Assembly (NCBI RefSeq): GCF_000517085.1
Contig: NZ_KI912107.1
Coordinates: 2,287,777 to 2,351,776 of the forward strand
Direction of reading: 5' to 3'
DNA from: Saccharicrinis fermentans DSM 9555 = JCM 21142
GTDB taxonomy: Bacteria > Bacteroidota > Bacteroidia > Bacteroidales > Marinilabiliaceae
Length of the DNA: 64,000 nucleotides
Part shown: positions 25,301 through 34,010 of the stretch, one piece after another
Position numbering within the stretch: the stretch's first letter is position 1
How the letters are laid out: every line of letters begins with the position of its first letter
Program-made: the position numbers and the translations under genes
Notes under the pieces: model-generated
The model's database searches: none
Seen by the model: only the letters and a program-made list of their open reading frames with translations
Told to the model about the DNA's origin: nothing

Positions 25301-26938
25301 ATGAACAGAAAATTACGAACTGGATTTTATGCATTCGCAACTGCTACTATCTTAACTTTAGGAGGGTGTTCAGAACCATCCAAAGTCAAAGACGAATGTT
25401 GCCAAAGCAAAACGAAAGCTTTCACTGAAGATTGGGAATCTCTGAAGAAAGTAAATGATGAACCTAAATGGTTTAAAGATGCCAAATTTGGTATTTACAC
25501 TCACTGGGGGCCTGCCTCTCAAGCCTTTATAAATATGGCTCCTAAGGAGTATATGGGAGGTTGGCACGGCATGCTCATGTACGGAAAAGAAGGCATACCC
25601 AACTGGAAGACTGGTAAAATAGCCACAGGAAAAGATGGTATACCTAAACCCACATCCAACTATTTGCACCATACCGAACAATTTGGTGATCCGGTTGCAA
25701 ACCCTGAAAAATATGGTTACAAATCACTCATTAAAAGCTTTAAGACAACAGGCTTTGACGCTAAGGAGTGGGCTGATTTATTTGAAAAATCAGGTGCTAA
25801 ATTTGCGGGTCCTGTTGCTATGCACCACGACAACTTTGCTATGTGGAATAGTAAAGCGACCCGATGGAACTCCATGAACTATGGCGGAAAAGATATATCA
25901 GGGGAATTGAAAAAGGAAATCGAAGCACGAGGAATGAAATTTATCGGTTCATTTCACCATGCCTTTACCTGGAAGTATTTTGCGCCAGCTCACGTTTATG
26001 GTGGCGACCAAATAAAGGAAGAAGACTATGATTTATACACCGAGCCACACGGATATGATTCCCAAATGCCAACCGACCGCTTTCACGAAGAATGGTGGGC
26101 TAAATTAAAGGAATACATCGATGTATATCAGCCTGATGTAATATGGTTTGACTGGTGGTTAGAAAACATGAAGGAAGAATACCGTCAGAAATTTATGGCA
26201 TACTATTATAACAAAGCAAATGAATGGGGTAAAGAAGTAGCTATCTGTTTTAAAGAAAGTACATTTCCTGACGAAACAGCGATACGCGACTATGAAAGAG
26301 GACGTCCTAACCAAACAAAACCAGATTATTGGTTAACAGACACATCGCCGGGCACCTGGTTTTATCGCTCCAATGCCAAGTTTGTTGACGCCAATGAACT
26401 AGTAGACATATTGGTGGATATTGTTGCTAAAAATGGCAATATGCTCCTAAATGTTCCCCCCGACCCAGATGGAACCATACCACAAGTAATGAAAGACTTA
26501 CTTCTGGAAATGGGTGCATGGTTAAAAGTAAATGGCGATGCCATATACGGTACGCGCCCTTGGGCCTGCTTTGGCGAAGGACCAACACGCTTACCCTCTG
26601 GCGGTCATAAAATTGAGCGTAAAAAAATCAGATATACCGAAAAAGATATTCGTTTTACAAAAAAATCAGATACTGAATTTTTTGCCATCGTAATGGATAC
26701 TCCTAAAAAAGATATTGTCATCAAAACATTGAGCACAGACATTGCGGTATTACCTGTTGCCATTGAAAAAGTAGAATTGGTGGGAAGCCAAGAAGAAATC
26801 AAATGGAAAAGAACTTCAAAAGGTTTAGAAATAAAAGCTCCATCAAAATACCCAACAGATTACGGACATGCCTTCAGAATTATCTGCGAAGGATATAAAG
26901 AAGCAAATATTGGAGGTGACCTAGAACAGGATTTGTAG
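25301..26938 (+). CDS. Second GH29 alpha-L-fucosidase/alpha-L-galactosidase-like lipoprotein
   Basis: About 546 residues from ATG 25301 (MNRKLRTGFYAFATATILTL, lipobox GGC). It is a paralog of the GH29 at 21381, with the same landmarks: WFKDAKFGIYTHWGPASQAF, FAGPVAMHHDNFAMWNSKAT and nucleophile D284 in VIWFDWWLENM. It differs by an insertion of roughly 40 residues after the first motif (GWHGMLMYGKEGIPNWKTGK and following) and by a His pair MHH in place of AEH. The two paralogs flank a sulfatase and may act on different forms of the same sugar. An ATG at 25256 is in frame but would spoil the signal peptide. Confidence 0.88.
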   Translation: MNRKLRTGFYAFATATILTLGGCSEPSKVKDECCQSKTKAFTEDWESLKKVNDEPKWFKDAKFGIYTHWGPASQAFINMAPKEYMGGWHGMLMYGKEGIPNWKTGKIATGKDGIPKPTSNYLHHTEQFGDPVANPEKYGYKSLIKSFKTTGFDAKEWADLFEKSGAKFAGPVAMHHDNFAMWNSKATRWNSMNYGGKDISGELKKEIEARGMKFIGSFHHAFTWKYFAPAHVYGGDQIKEEDYDLYTEPHGYDSQMPTDRFHEEWWAKLKEYIDVYQPDVIWFDWWLENMKEEYRQKFMAYYYNKANEWGKEVAICFKESTFPDETAIRDYERGRPNQTKPDYWLTDTSPGTWFYRSNAKFVDANELVDILVDIVAKNGNMLLNVPPDPDGTIPQVMKDLLLEMGAWLKVNGDAIYGTRPWACFGEGPTRLPSGGHKIERKKIRYTEKDIRFTKKSDTEFFAIVMDTPKKDIVIKTLSTDIAVLPVAIEKVELVGSQEEIKWKRTSKGLEIKAPSKYPTDYGHAFRIICEGYKEANIGGDLEQDL

Positions 26939-26973
26939 GCATCATTTTTCCTTGTGTCTATAATTTTTCTCCA

Positions 26974-27029
26974 AACCCCAAAGATGCATTAGATCTTCGC
27001 AATGGATTTTCTAATGCATTTTCGGGGTT
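26974..27029. repeat. 3'-end palindrome, compact copy
   Basis: AACCCCAAAGATGCATTAG (26974-26992) pairs with CTAATGCATTTTCGGGGTT (27011-27029) at 17 of 19 positions around an 18-nt loop. It sits 36 nt after the GH29 stop and before a convergent gene. Its core ATGCATTAG and the loop start ATCTTCG match the longer copies at 54345 and 60954. The rest of the gap to 27219 shows no gene. Confidence 0.7.
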
Positions 27030-27219
27030 CATGGCCTCTCGCCAACGCCGCCCCCAGGGCTATTACGCTGTCCAACCCCGCGGTCTATCTGCTGGTAGTT
27101 GAACACTTAAATAGAATTTATTGAATATCGACATTATTAAACTGTAACTTCTTATGATTTAATCAAATAAGCCTTCAACATTGAGAATGATGATTTACAA
27201 ATAGTTTAGTGTCGCAGCC

Positions 27220-28377
27220 TCATAAAATCTCTATCTGAACAAGCTCACAGGTTATATCTGTTCGGTGAATACCTGTAACTCGAAACAAAGCATTAAAAAA
27301 TTTGCTTCCTTCAGGAAGCTCACTATAAAACTGTTTAAGCCATTCTCTATTGGTGAAATTTCGGACCGTTGCCAGAGTTCCAATATCATTATTGGATGTT
27401 AAAAACAGCGCCACATTATTATTCTCCAGTGGCATACATGAAACCATGGCATATTCTGTTTTTCTTCCATTTTCAATGTGTGTAGTATATTTAAACGTTT
27501 TTGCGCCATCCTTATACATGAAACCGTCCACATACTTGGAAAACACTTTACTAGTGCTTAAAAATAATGCATCGGAAGTATTCATCGTTTTAAACTGTCC
27601 CACATAAATAACATGATGATCCCGGGATTGCTCCAAGCGAAATTCTGACTCCAATCGTACTTCAAAGGTATTTCCATGCTCATGAAACCACTGGTCCAAT
27701 TCGTGCACAGCATAAGGCGCCATTTTCGTCATCATAGTATAGTCCGCCGCCCGCAAATTTGTAATATGATGATCACTCATATACTTTGATAATTCTATTT
27801 GTGAATTAATGCCTTTAATATGAACAGGCATCCATGACCCATCGTCCTGTTTTTGTTCACAAATAATATGGTCCGCAATTACACAAATATTTTGCGCATC
27901 AGCAGAAAAAAAATCACCCCAACAATACGCATCGTTCTTAGGGTAAAAGACAAGCACCAAAGCACCTATTAACAAAAGCACTCCTATTACAGTCATCTCA
28001 TTAGCATGAGTAAACAAGCACTTTCCTTTAATTCTTCTTTCACCTGTATCTGGAGTAATAAATTGCACATTGTATTGCCCTTTTTCAATCCTGAACATCA
28101 CGCCATCTTCCGCTCCAACTTCTCTATAGTATTCATCCAGTTTCTTACGCAGATTAAACATATACACCCTGACCTTCCCATCATTATTTTCGGGCTTATA
28201 ATTATTTTGAAACAACTCAACACCTATAATATGCTCTTTAATATCTTCACCTTGCACAGCCTTAGATACCAAAAAACTTAGTAAGCGAGCATTTCTTGGC
28301 GACTTAGCAAAAATAGGATGATTAACTACTCTCTCCAGTGATTGATTAATAATGGTGATATCGACCGTATGTTCCAT
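27220..28377 (-). CDS. Membrane-anchored winged-helix regulator
   Basis: 385 residues. The N-terminal 105 residues resemble the winged-helix DNA-binding domain found at the front of some adenylate-cyclase-like and TPR regulators: HPIFAKSPRNARLLSFLVSK, HIIGVELFQNNYKPENNDGK, VRVYMFNLRKKLDEYY. One membrane helix follows (about 127-147, MTVIGVLLLIGALVLVFYP), then a roughly 235-residue domain of unknown fold (starting DAYCWGDFFSADAQNICVIA). The plan, DNA-binding domain inside and a sensor across the membrane, resembles ToxR-like one-component regulators. It lies in the middle of the galactan cluster and starts 204 nt from the divergent GH2 gene, so it may control the locus. The ligand is unknown. 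Confidence 0.7.
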   Translation of the reverse strand: MEHTVDITIINQSLERVVNHPIFAKSPRNARLLSFLVSKAVQGEDIKEHIIGVELFQNNYKPENNDGKVRVYMFNLRKKLDEYYREVGAEDGVMFRIEKGQYNVQFITPDTGERRIKGKCLFTHANEMTVIGVLLLIGALVLVFYPKNDAYCWGDFFSADAQNICVIADHIICEQKQDDGSWMPVHIKGINSQIELSKYMSDHHITNLRAADYTMMTKMAPYAVHELDQWFHEHGNTFEVRLESEFRLEQSRDHHVIYVGQFKTMNTSDALFLSTSKVFSKYVDGFMYKDGAKTFKYTTHIENGRKTEYAMVSCMPLENNNVALFLTSNNDIGTLATVRNFTNREWLKQFYSELPEGSKFFNALFRVTGIHRTDITCELVQIEIL

Positions 28378-28580
28378 AGGAGCACAAAACTATAAAAATC
28401 TAAATGAACAATAAAAATCCATCAAACTATTTACCACATTGAATACCAGAAAAATTAACCTGGTAATTAACGGTTAAATTACTGTTTTAAGCAACACTCA
28501 CCAATACTGTATCATGTACTTTTATACATTTACACTACACTAAATTCTATTGATATTCACAATAATTTAATAAATAAAGC

Positions 28581-31031
28581 ATGAAACATTTATCGCTTAT
28601 TATTTACGCCATTACCATGGTATTATTTTCTTCCTGTCATCAAACATCTCATCTGAATAAAAAGGAGCTTTTTGACTATGACTGGAAATTTACGCGAGGA
28701 GAAGCTTTGGGAGCAGAAAACCCCCACTTTATTGATAAGGAGTGGCAATCTGTCAATTTACCCCACGATTGGAGTATCGAAGGCCCATTTAGCAAGGATA
28801 ATCCTTCTTTCTCAAGAGGAGGGTGGTTACCTACTGGCAAATGTGCATATCGCAAAACCTTTCATATCACTAAAAACCAAAAAGATAAACGCTTTATAAT
28901 TTATTTTGATGGAGCCTACCGTAACTCCCAAGTATATATCAATGGTACCCTTTTAGGCAAAAGACCCTTGGGTTATATCGCATTCTATTACGATATGACT
29001 CCATATATAAAAGTAGACAAACCCAATGTAATCACAGTAAAACTCGACAATTCATCTCAGCCGGGTTCTCGTTGGTATACAGGTACGGGAATCTATCGTC
29101 ATGTTCACTTAATTACAACGAATAAAGTATATGTGCCCATATGGGGAAATTATATTGTAAGTAATAATGCTTCCAAAGAGGAAGCCACCATCAACATAGA
29201 AACACAGATCAACAATGACTTCAAAGAAAGTAAGGAGTGCGAACTTAAATATACGATATACGACCAGCAGGGAAACAAAGTAGCACAATCTTCACAAAAT
29301 GAAATAATAGAAGCCGAAAACAACAAGAAGGTTAAACTGGACATAACACTAAAAAAACCCCAACTATGGGATCTCAAAAAACCACATCTGTACACCATAA
29401 AAACAGTAATATCCATCCACCAACAGCCCATATATAGTCAAACAGACAAAACAGGCATCCGCAACATATCCTTTGATGATCAAAAAGGATTTTTCCTAAA
29501 CGGACAAAACATAAAGATAAAAGGTGTTTGTCTTCACCATGCTGGTGGCCCACTTGGAGCCGCGATTCACCGCAGAACGATTGAACGCCAACTGGAGAAA
29601 TTAAGAGAGATGGGATGTAACGCAGTACGCACCGCTCACAATCCTTTTTCTGAAGAATTCTTAAATGTTTGTGATAGCATGGGTTTCCTTGTTATGAACG
29701 AAATGTTTGATGAATGGGAAAAAGTAAAAGAACCTGCCACAACACAGAATGGAAAAAAAATTAGAATACCCGTAGATTTTTATGCTAACATTTTTCACAA
29801 ATGGGCCGATAAAGACCTGACTGATTTTGTAATGAGAGACCGAAACCATCCTTCTGTTATTATGTGGAGTATCGGAAATGAAATAGACCAGATGCGTAAA
29901 CCTGCAGGTGAAATAATTGGTAAGCGACTGGCAAAAATCGTTCACCAGCTGGATTATCGCCCCATAACCAATGGCGTCCACGGATATGGTTGGGGAGTAT
30001 GGCCTGATTCAGCTGCCGCTGCCGTAAATGATATTTATGGTTATAACTACATCAAAAACGACGGACTAGACAAAGAGCGTCAACTACACCCCAACACTAA
30101 GACGATCATCACAGAACACGAATCGGCACAATCATTTTACCCTCGCGGAACCTATTTATACGATGATGCAAAAAAAGCATGGTGGGACAAGTTAGCCTAC
30201 GAATACAATGAAGCCTTTGAATGGGTAGAGAAAAGAGATATACGCGGAGAAAGCGGTATGAACGCATGGAAATGGGTCAAAGAACGTCCTCATGTCATGG
30301 GTATGTTTATCTGGACCGGTTGGGATTATCTGGGAGAAGTAATTCCCTTTGGTTGGCCTGCCCGTTCATCTTCCTTTGCCCCTATAGATCTCTGTGGATT
30401 CCCTAAAGACGGTTACTATTTTTATCAAAGTCAATGGACAGATAAACCAATGGTTCATATTTTTCCACATTGGAACTTAGATGGTATGGAAGGTAAAAAA
30501 GTAACGGTATATGCTTTTACCAACGGAGAAGAGGTAGAACTTTTCCAAGATGGAAAATCATTAGGTAAAAAAACAAACAATTGCCAAGGTGTTGAATACC
30601 AAAGCTGGGATTTGATTTACAAACCAGGCGAACTCAAAGCTGTTTCCTATAAAAACGGAAAGATTCATGCCCAAAAAACAGTCAGAACAGCAGGTGAACC
30701 AGCAAAAATACAAGTGAACTGCCGAAGAAATTCCATGAAGGCCAATGCACAGGATTTGATTTATGTGGAATGTACAATAATTGATAAGGATGGTAACGAA
30801 GTCCCTACGGCAGACAACATGATAGAATTTGAAATGCTTGGTCCGGCAACAATCGCGGGCGTAGGAAATAGCAACAACATGAGCCTGGAATCTTTCAAAA
30901 GCAATCAACACAGTGCTTTCAATGGAAAATGCTTGGCTATTATTCAATCAACAAGAATAAGCGGAGATATTTCTCTCATTGTAAAATCCTCAGGTCTACC
31001 ATCTACCACCATCCATTTCCATTCGAAATAA
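28581..31031 (+). CDS. GH2 beta-galactosidase, lipoprotein (second copy)
   Basis: 816 residues with a lipobox (VLFSSC). GH2 order: sugar-binding domain (LFDYDWKFTRGEALGAENPH, GSRWYTGTGIYRHVHLITTN), Ig-like domain, TIM barrel with acid/base E434 (VIMWSIGNEIDQM) and probable nucleophile E512 (TIITEHESAQS), then C-terminal beta domains. The nucleophile region reads TEHE rather than the TENW of the other two GH2 proteins here, and the barrel end has SFAPIDLCGFPKDGYYFYQS. It probably has a different exo-specificity. Faces the winged-helix regulator across a 203-nt gap. Confidence 0.87.
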   Translation: MKHLSLIIYAITMVLFSSCHQTSHLNKKELFDYDWKFTRGEALGAENPHFIDKEWQSVNLPHDWSIEGPFSKDNPSFSRGGWLPTGKCAYRKTFHITKNQKDKRFIIYFDGAYRNSQVYINGTLLGKRPLGYIAFYYDMTPYIKVDKPNVITVKLDNSSQPGSRWYTGTGIYRHVHLITTNKVYVPIWGNYIVSNNASKEEATINIETQINNDFKESKECELKYTIYDQQGNKVAQSSQNEIIEAENNKKVKLDITLKKPQLWDLKKPHLYTIKTVISIHQQPIYSQTDKTGIRNISFDDQKGFFLNGQNIKIKGVCLHHAGGPLGAAIHRRTIERQLEKLREMGCNAVRTAHNPFSEEFLNVCDSMGFLVMNEMFDEWEKVKEPATTQNGKKIRIPVDFYANIFHKWADKDLTDFVMRDRNHPSVIMWSIGNEIDQMRKPAGEIIGKRLAKIVHQLDYRPITNGVHGYGWGVWPDSAAAAVNDIYGYNYIKNDGLDKERQLHPNTKTIITEHESAQSFYPRGTYLYDDAKKAWWDKLAYEYNEAFEWVEKRDIRGESGMNAWKWVKERPHVMGMFIWTGWDYLGEVIPFGWPARSSSFAPIDLCGFPKDGYYFYQSQWTDKPMVHIFPHWNLDGMEGKKVTVYAFTNGEEVELFQDGKSLGKKTNNCQGVEYQSWDLIYKPGELKAVSYKNGKIHAQKTVRTAGEPAKIQVNCRRNSMKANAQDLIYVECTIIDKDGNEVPTADNMIEFEMLGPATIAGVGNSNNMSLESFKSNQHSAFNGKCLAIIQSTRISGDISLIVKSSGLPSTTIHFHSK

Positions 31032-31189
31032 AAGACAACAACATTTGTATATTTTAATGATAGACATAAAAAAGTGAAAATACCCCTTTAAATCCTGTTA
31101 AAATAATCATGGCTCCGCGGAGAATCTACATATCTTGCAAAGACAAAGGACACGGATAATCAGCACTTTGCTAATTTTTAACACAGGTA

Positions 31190-31361
31190 CCGTCAAGCGA
31201 ACATTGTTCTCACTTAAATAGAGAATGAACCTTGACAAGTTGCATGTGACCATTAAAAATAAAATATAGATACATGAAGCGAGCCATGGGAATAATTTCA
31301 CACACAGGGGAATGATTAATGTTGGCGAGTTCCATATGACCATTGAAATATACATTTAAAC
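31190..31361 (+). promoter_or_regulatory. Leader cassette D (tandem copy upstream of GH43-like/GH16/GH16)
   Basis: Two successive copies of the leader motif: GTTGCATGTGACCATTAAAA at about 31239, ending at micro-ORF D, and GAGTTCCATATGACCATTGA at about 31327, ending directly at the ATG of the enzyme gene at 31362. The CTTTGAATATAAAATTT block of cassettes A, B and E is not seen here. The rest of the 330-nt gap shows no gene. Confidence 0.55.
31274..31315 (+). CDS. Micro-ORF D, MKRAMGIISHTGE
   Basis: A 13-codon frame placed between two copies of the leader motif. It keeps the frame-ending pattern I-x-H-T-G-E seen in micro-ORF B (IGHAGE) and C (IGHTDE). The DNA shares ATGAAGC and CACACAG with micro-ORF C. 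The CTGGCATGGCCAG palindrome of A and B is not kept here, which argues slightly for peptide rather than operator conservation. Confidence 0.4.
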   Translation: MKRAMGIISHTGE

Positions 31362-33995
31362 ATGAAAACATTATCAATCTTATTTTTCACTATTTTCCTT
31401 GGTTTAACAGCCAACAGTCAAAACAAACCAAGCCCGCCTGATTCATGGCTCACCCCATTGTTATCAGATAGTGCTCATTTTATTTTAGAAAGCAAAGACA
31501 GTATTGTATGGGGTTGTGCACCTATTTACGACGATGAAGGAAAAGTACATGTTTATTACTCCACCTGGAAAAAAGAAGACAACTGGCTTATCCACAGCAA
31601 AATAGCGCACGCAGTAGCCGATCACCCGGAGGGACCTTATAAAAAACTAGGTATTATATTAGAAGGTAGAAAGGGAAAATGGGATGCCAACACCATCCAT
31701 AACCCCAGTATCTATAGAGTAGATGGTAAGTATGTTTTATTGTATATCGGTAACGATACTACCCAACAAGATAATTGGCGTGCCAAAGCTAAATCAGCCA
31801 ACACACAAAGAGTAGGAATGGCTATCGCTGATAATCCTTACGGTCCTTGGAAACGATTTGACAAACCCATGATTGATGTCTCACCAGATACCATGGCCTG
31901 GGATGGCTATTGTACGGTAAATCCGGGCTTTTTAAAACATCCCAATGGCGAATATTGGATATATTACCGCAGTTGGGACAGAAGAAACGACGACCGCCGA
32001 AAAACAGGCGTAGCCATGGCTAAAAATCTCACAGGACCATATGTAAAATATAAAAACAACCCCATCATTGATTTTCCAGAAAGAGGAGGGCAAACGGAAG
32101 ACCCTTATTTTTTCTTCTATAAGAACAAATTTCACTGTTTGATCAGAGATATGGGTAATTACGATTGGTTGAGTGGGTTATATCTGGAATCTGATGATGG
32201 TTTAAACTGGGGCCCCTATTATCGTAGTCATCATAAAGGCGCTCATTATTTACCTGTCGACAAAAAAGCCCGTTATGAACGTGTTCAAGTACTTTTTAGA
32301 AATGGAGAACCAGAATACCTTTTTAACGCCATTTTACGTGAAGGCAGAAAACACAGTGGTGCGGTACTAAAAATTAACATGCCTGAGGTTGACAACAAAC
32401 TACCACCTGCTCCCCTGGGTTTTAAATGGGTAAAAAACAAAAAGTTTTCAGATGAATTTAATGGAACAGAACTAGATACAAATATTTGGCATCAACGCTC
32501 TCCTTTTTGGAAACACGGCAGACCACCTGCCACATTTCGTGACTATAGTGTATCCGTCAAGGATGGCTATATGCAAATCAAAAACTCAGTATTAACAGGA
32601 GATAACAAATACAATATTGCTGGTGGAGCCGTGGCTTCGAAAGCTATGGATGCTCATTATGGTTATTATGAGTGCCGCATGAAAGCCTCTAGCATATCTA
32701 TGTCCTCCACATTCTGGCTAAAAAATTTACCTCAAAAAGAAGGATGCACCCATAATCGACAAGAGTTAGATATTGTTGAAGTTGTTGGCAAGCGTAAAAC
32801 AGGCCACGATTTTAATCATATACTCCACGCCAACTCTCATTACCTATATTTTGATTGTGATGGTGAAAAACAAAGCAAATCAGTTGGCGGAAATTGTCCA
32901 ATTACGCCTGCTGCCAACGAAGCCTTTCACACTTATGGCTGCTGGTGGAAAGATGCCAATACACTGTTATTTTATGTGGATGGAGAATACCGTTTTACCA
33001 TACATCCCAGTACCCAATTTAATAACAAACCTTTTAGCAGACCCATGTATATGCACATGGTAACAGAAACCTACAATTGGGAAAGCCCTCCAACACCTGA
33101 AGAATTAAATAATGACAAGATAAATACAACATATTACGACTGGGTGCGCGCATACAAACTGGTACCTATTACCAAAACAAACAGTGAAGGGCTCACCAAG
33201 CCAAAAAAATTTTACAAAGACTCTGTTGATTTCAGTAATGCTCCCAAACGCATCAATCATAAATATCCATTATCAGATCAAAAAAACAAAAAAAAATGGA
33301 AGATGCTCAAGGACTACTCTGACGAATTTAACGACGACACCTTGGATATTAGCAAATGGTATCCCAATAACCCAGGCTGGAAAGGAAGAGCACCCACCTA
33401 TTTTCATGGCTCCAATGTCAGTCTAGAAGGCGGTGAACTAATCATGCAAATCAATCAGCATGGAGATGAAACACTGCCAGAAGGATATACCCATTCTGCT
33501 GGTTTTATCAAAAGTAAAAAGAAAATTCTCTATGGTTACATCGAAGCCCGCTTAAAACCCAACAACTCACCTTGGGTAACAGGTTTTTGGATGACCAATG
33601 TAAGCAAAGACTGGTGGACTGAAATTGACATATGCGAAAACTGTCCCGGCGTAGCGGACAATCGCCACGACTTAAACTCTAACCTGCATGTTTTTAGAGC
33701 ACCCAAAGACAAAGGTGATGTGAAAGAACACTTTAGTAGAAATGCCAAATACTACATTCCTTTTGAACTCCAGGATGATTACCACACCTGGGGTCTTGAA
33801 TGGAACAAAGACTACATTCGTTTCTATCTGGATGGTGTTCTTTTTCGTGAAGCACCCAACACCCACTGGCATCAGCCTCTGGAAATCAACTTGAATAACG
33901 AATCTAACAAATGGTTTGGTGCCTTGCCCGATGACAATCGATTAGACGAGCTCTACAAAGTAGATTATGTAAGAGTTTGGCAGCAAAAACAATAA
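31362..33995 (+). CDS. Three-domain enzyme: GH43-like beta-propeller + GH16 + GH16
   Basis: 877 residues with a signal peptide. Residues about 25-340 form a five-bladed propeller of the GH43/GH117 type (VWGCAPIYDDEGKVHVYYST, ADNPYGPWKRFDKPMIDVSP, ERGGQTEDPYFFFYKNKFHC). Residues about 345-620 are a GH16 domain with intact ELDIVE (E468, D470, E473). Residues about 650-877 are a second, divergent GH16 with EIDICE (E754, D756, E759). All three appear catalytically equipped. The architecture would let one chain attack the polymer interior and trim ends. No T9SS tail, so a periplasmic place is likely. The gene is 15 nt upstream of the Asp-box protein gene, probably one operon. Confidence 0.82.
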   Translation: MKTLSILFFTIFLGLTANSQNKPSPPDSWLTPLLSDSAHFILESKDSIVWGCAPIYDDEGKVHVYYSTWKKEDNWLIHSKIAHAVADHPEGPYKKLGIILEGRKGKWDANTIHNPSIYRVDGKYVLLYIGNDTTQQDNWRAKAKSANTQRVGMAIADNPYGPWKRFDKPMIDVSPDTMAWDGYCTVNPGFLKHPNGEYWIYYRSWDRRNDDRRKTGVAMAKNLTGPYVKYKNNPIIDFPERGGQTEDPYFFFYKNKFHCLIRDMGNYDWLSGLYLESDDGLNWGPYYRSHHKGAHYLPVDKKARYERVQVLFRNGEPEYLFNAILREGRKHSGAVLKINMPEVDNKLPPAPLGFKWVKNKKFSDEFNGTELDTNIWHQRSPFWKHGRPPATFRDYSVSVKDGYMQIKNSVLTGDNKYNIAGGAVASKAMDAHYGYYECRMKASSISMSSTFWLKNLPQKEGCTHNRQELDIVEVVGKRKTGHDFNHILHANSHYLYFDCDGEKQSKSVGGNCPITPAANEAFHTYGCWWKDANTLLFYVDGEYRFTIHPSTQFNNKPFSRPMYMHMVTETYNWESPPTPEELNNDKINTTYYDWVRAYKLVPITKTNSEGLTKPKKFYKDSVDFSNAPKRINHKYPLSDQKNKKKWKMLKDYSDEFNDDTLDISKWYPNNPGWKGRAPTYFHGSNVSLEGGELIMQINQHGDETLPEGYTHSAGFIKSKKKILYGYIEARLKPNNSPWVTGFWMTNVSKDWWTEIDICENCPGVADNRHDLNSNLHVFRAPKDKGDVKEHFSRNAKYYIPFELQDDYHTWGLEWNKDYIRFYLDGVLFREAPNTHWHQPLEINLNNESNKWFGALPDDNRLDELYKVDYVRVWQQKQ

Positions 33996-34010
33996 TATAA
34001 AACATAGGTC

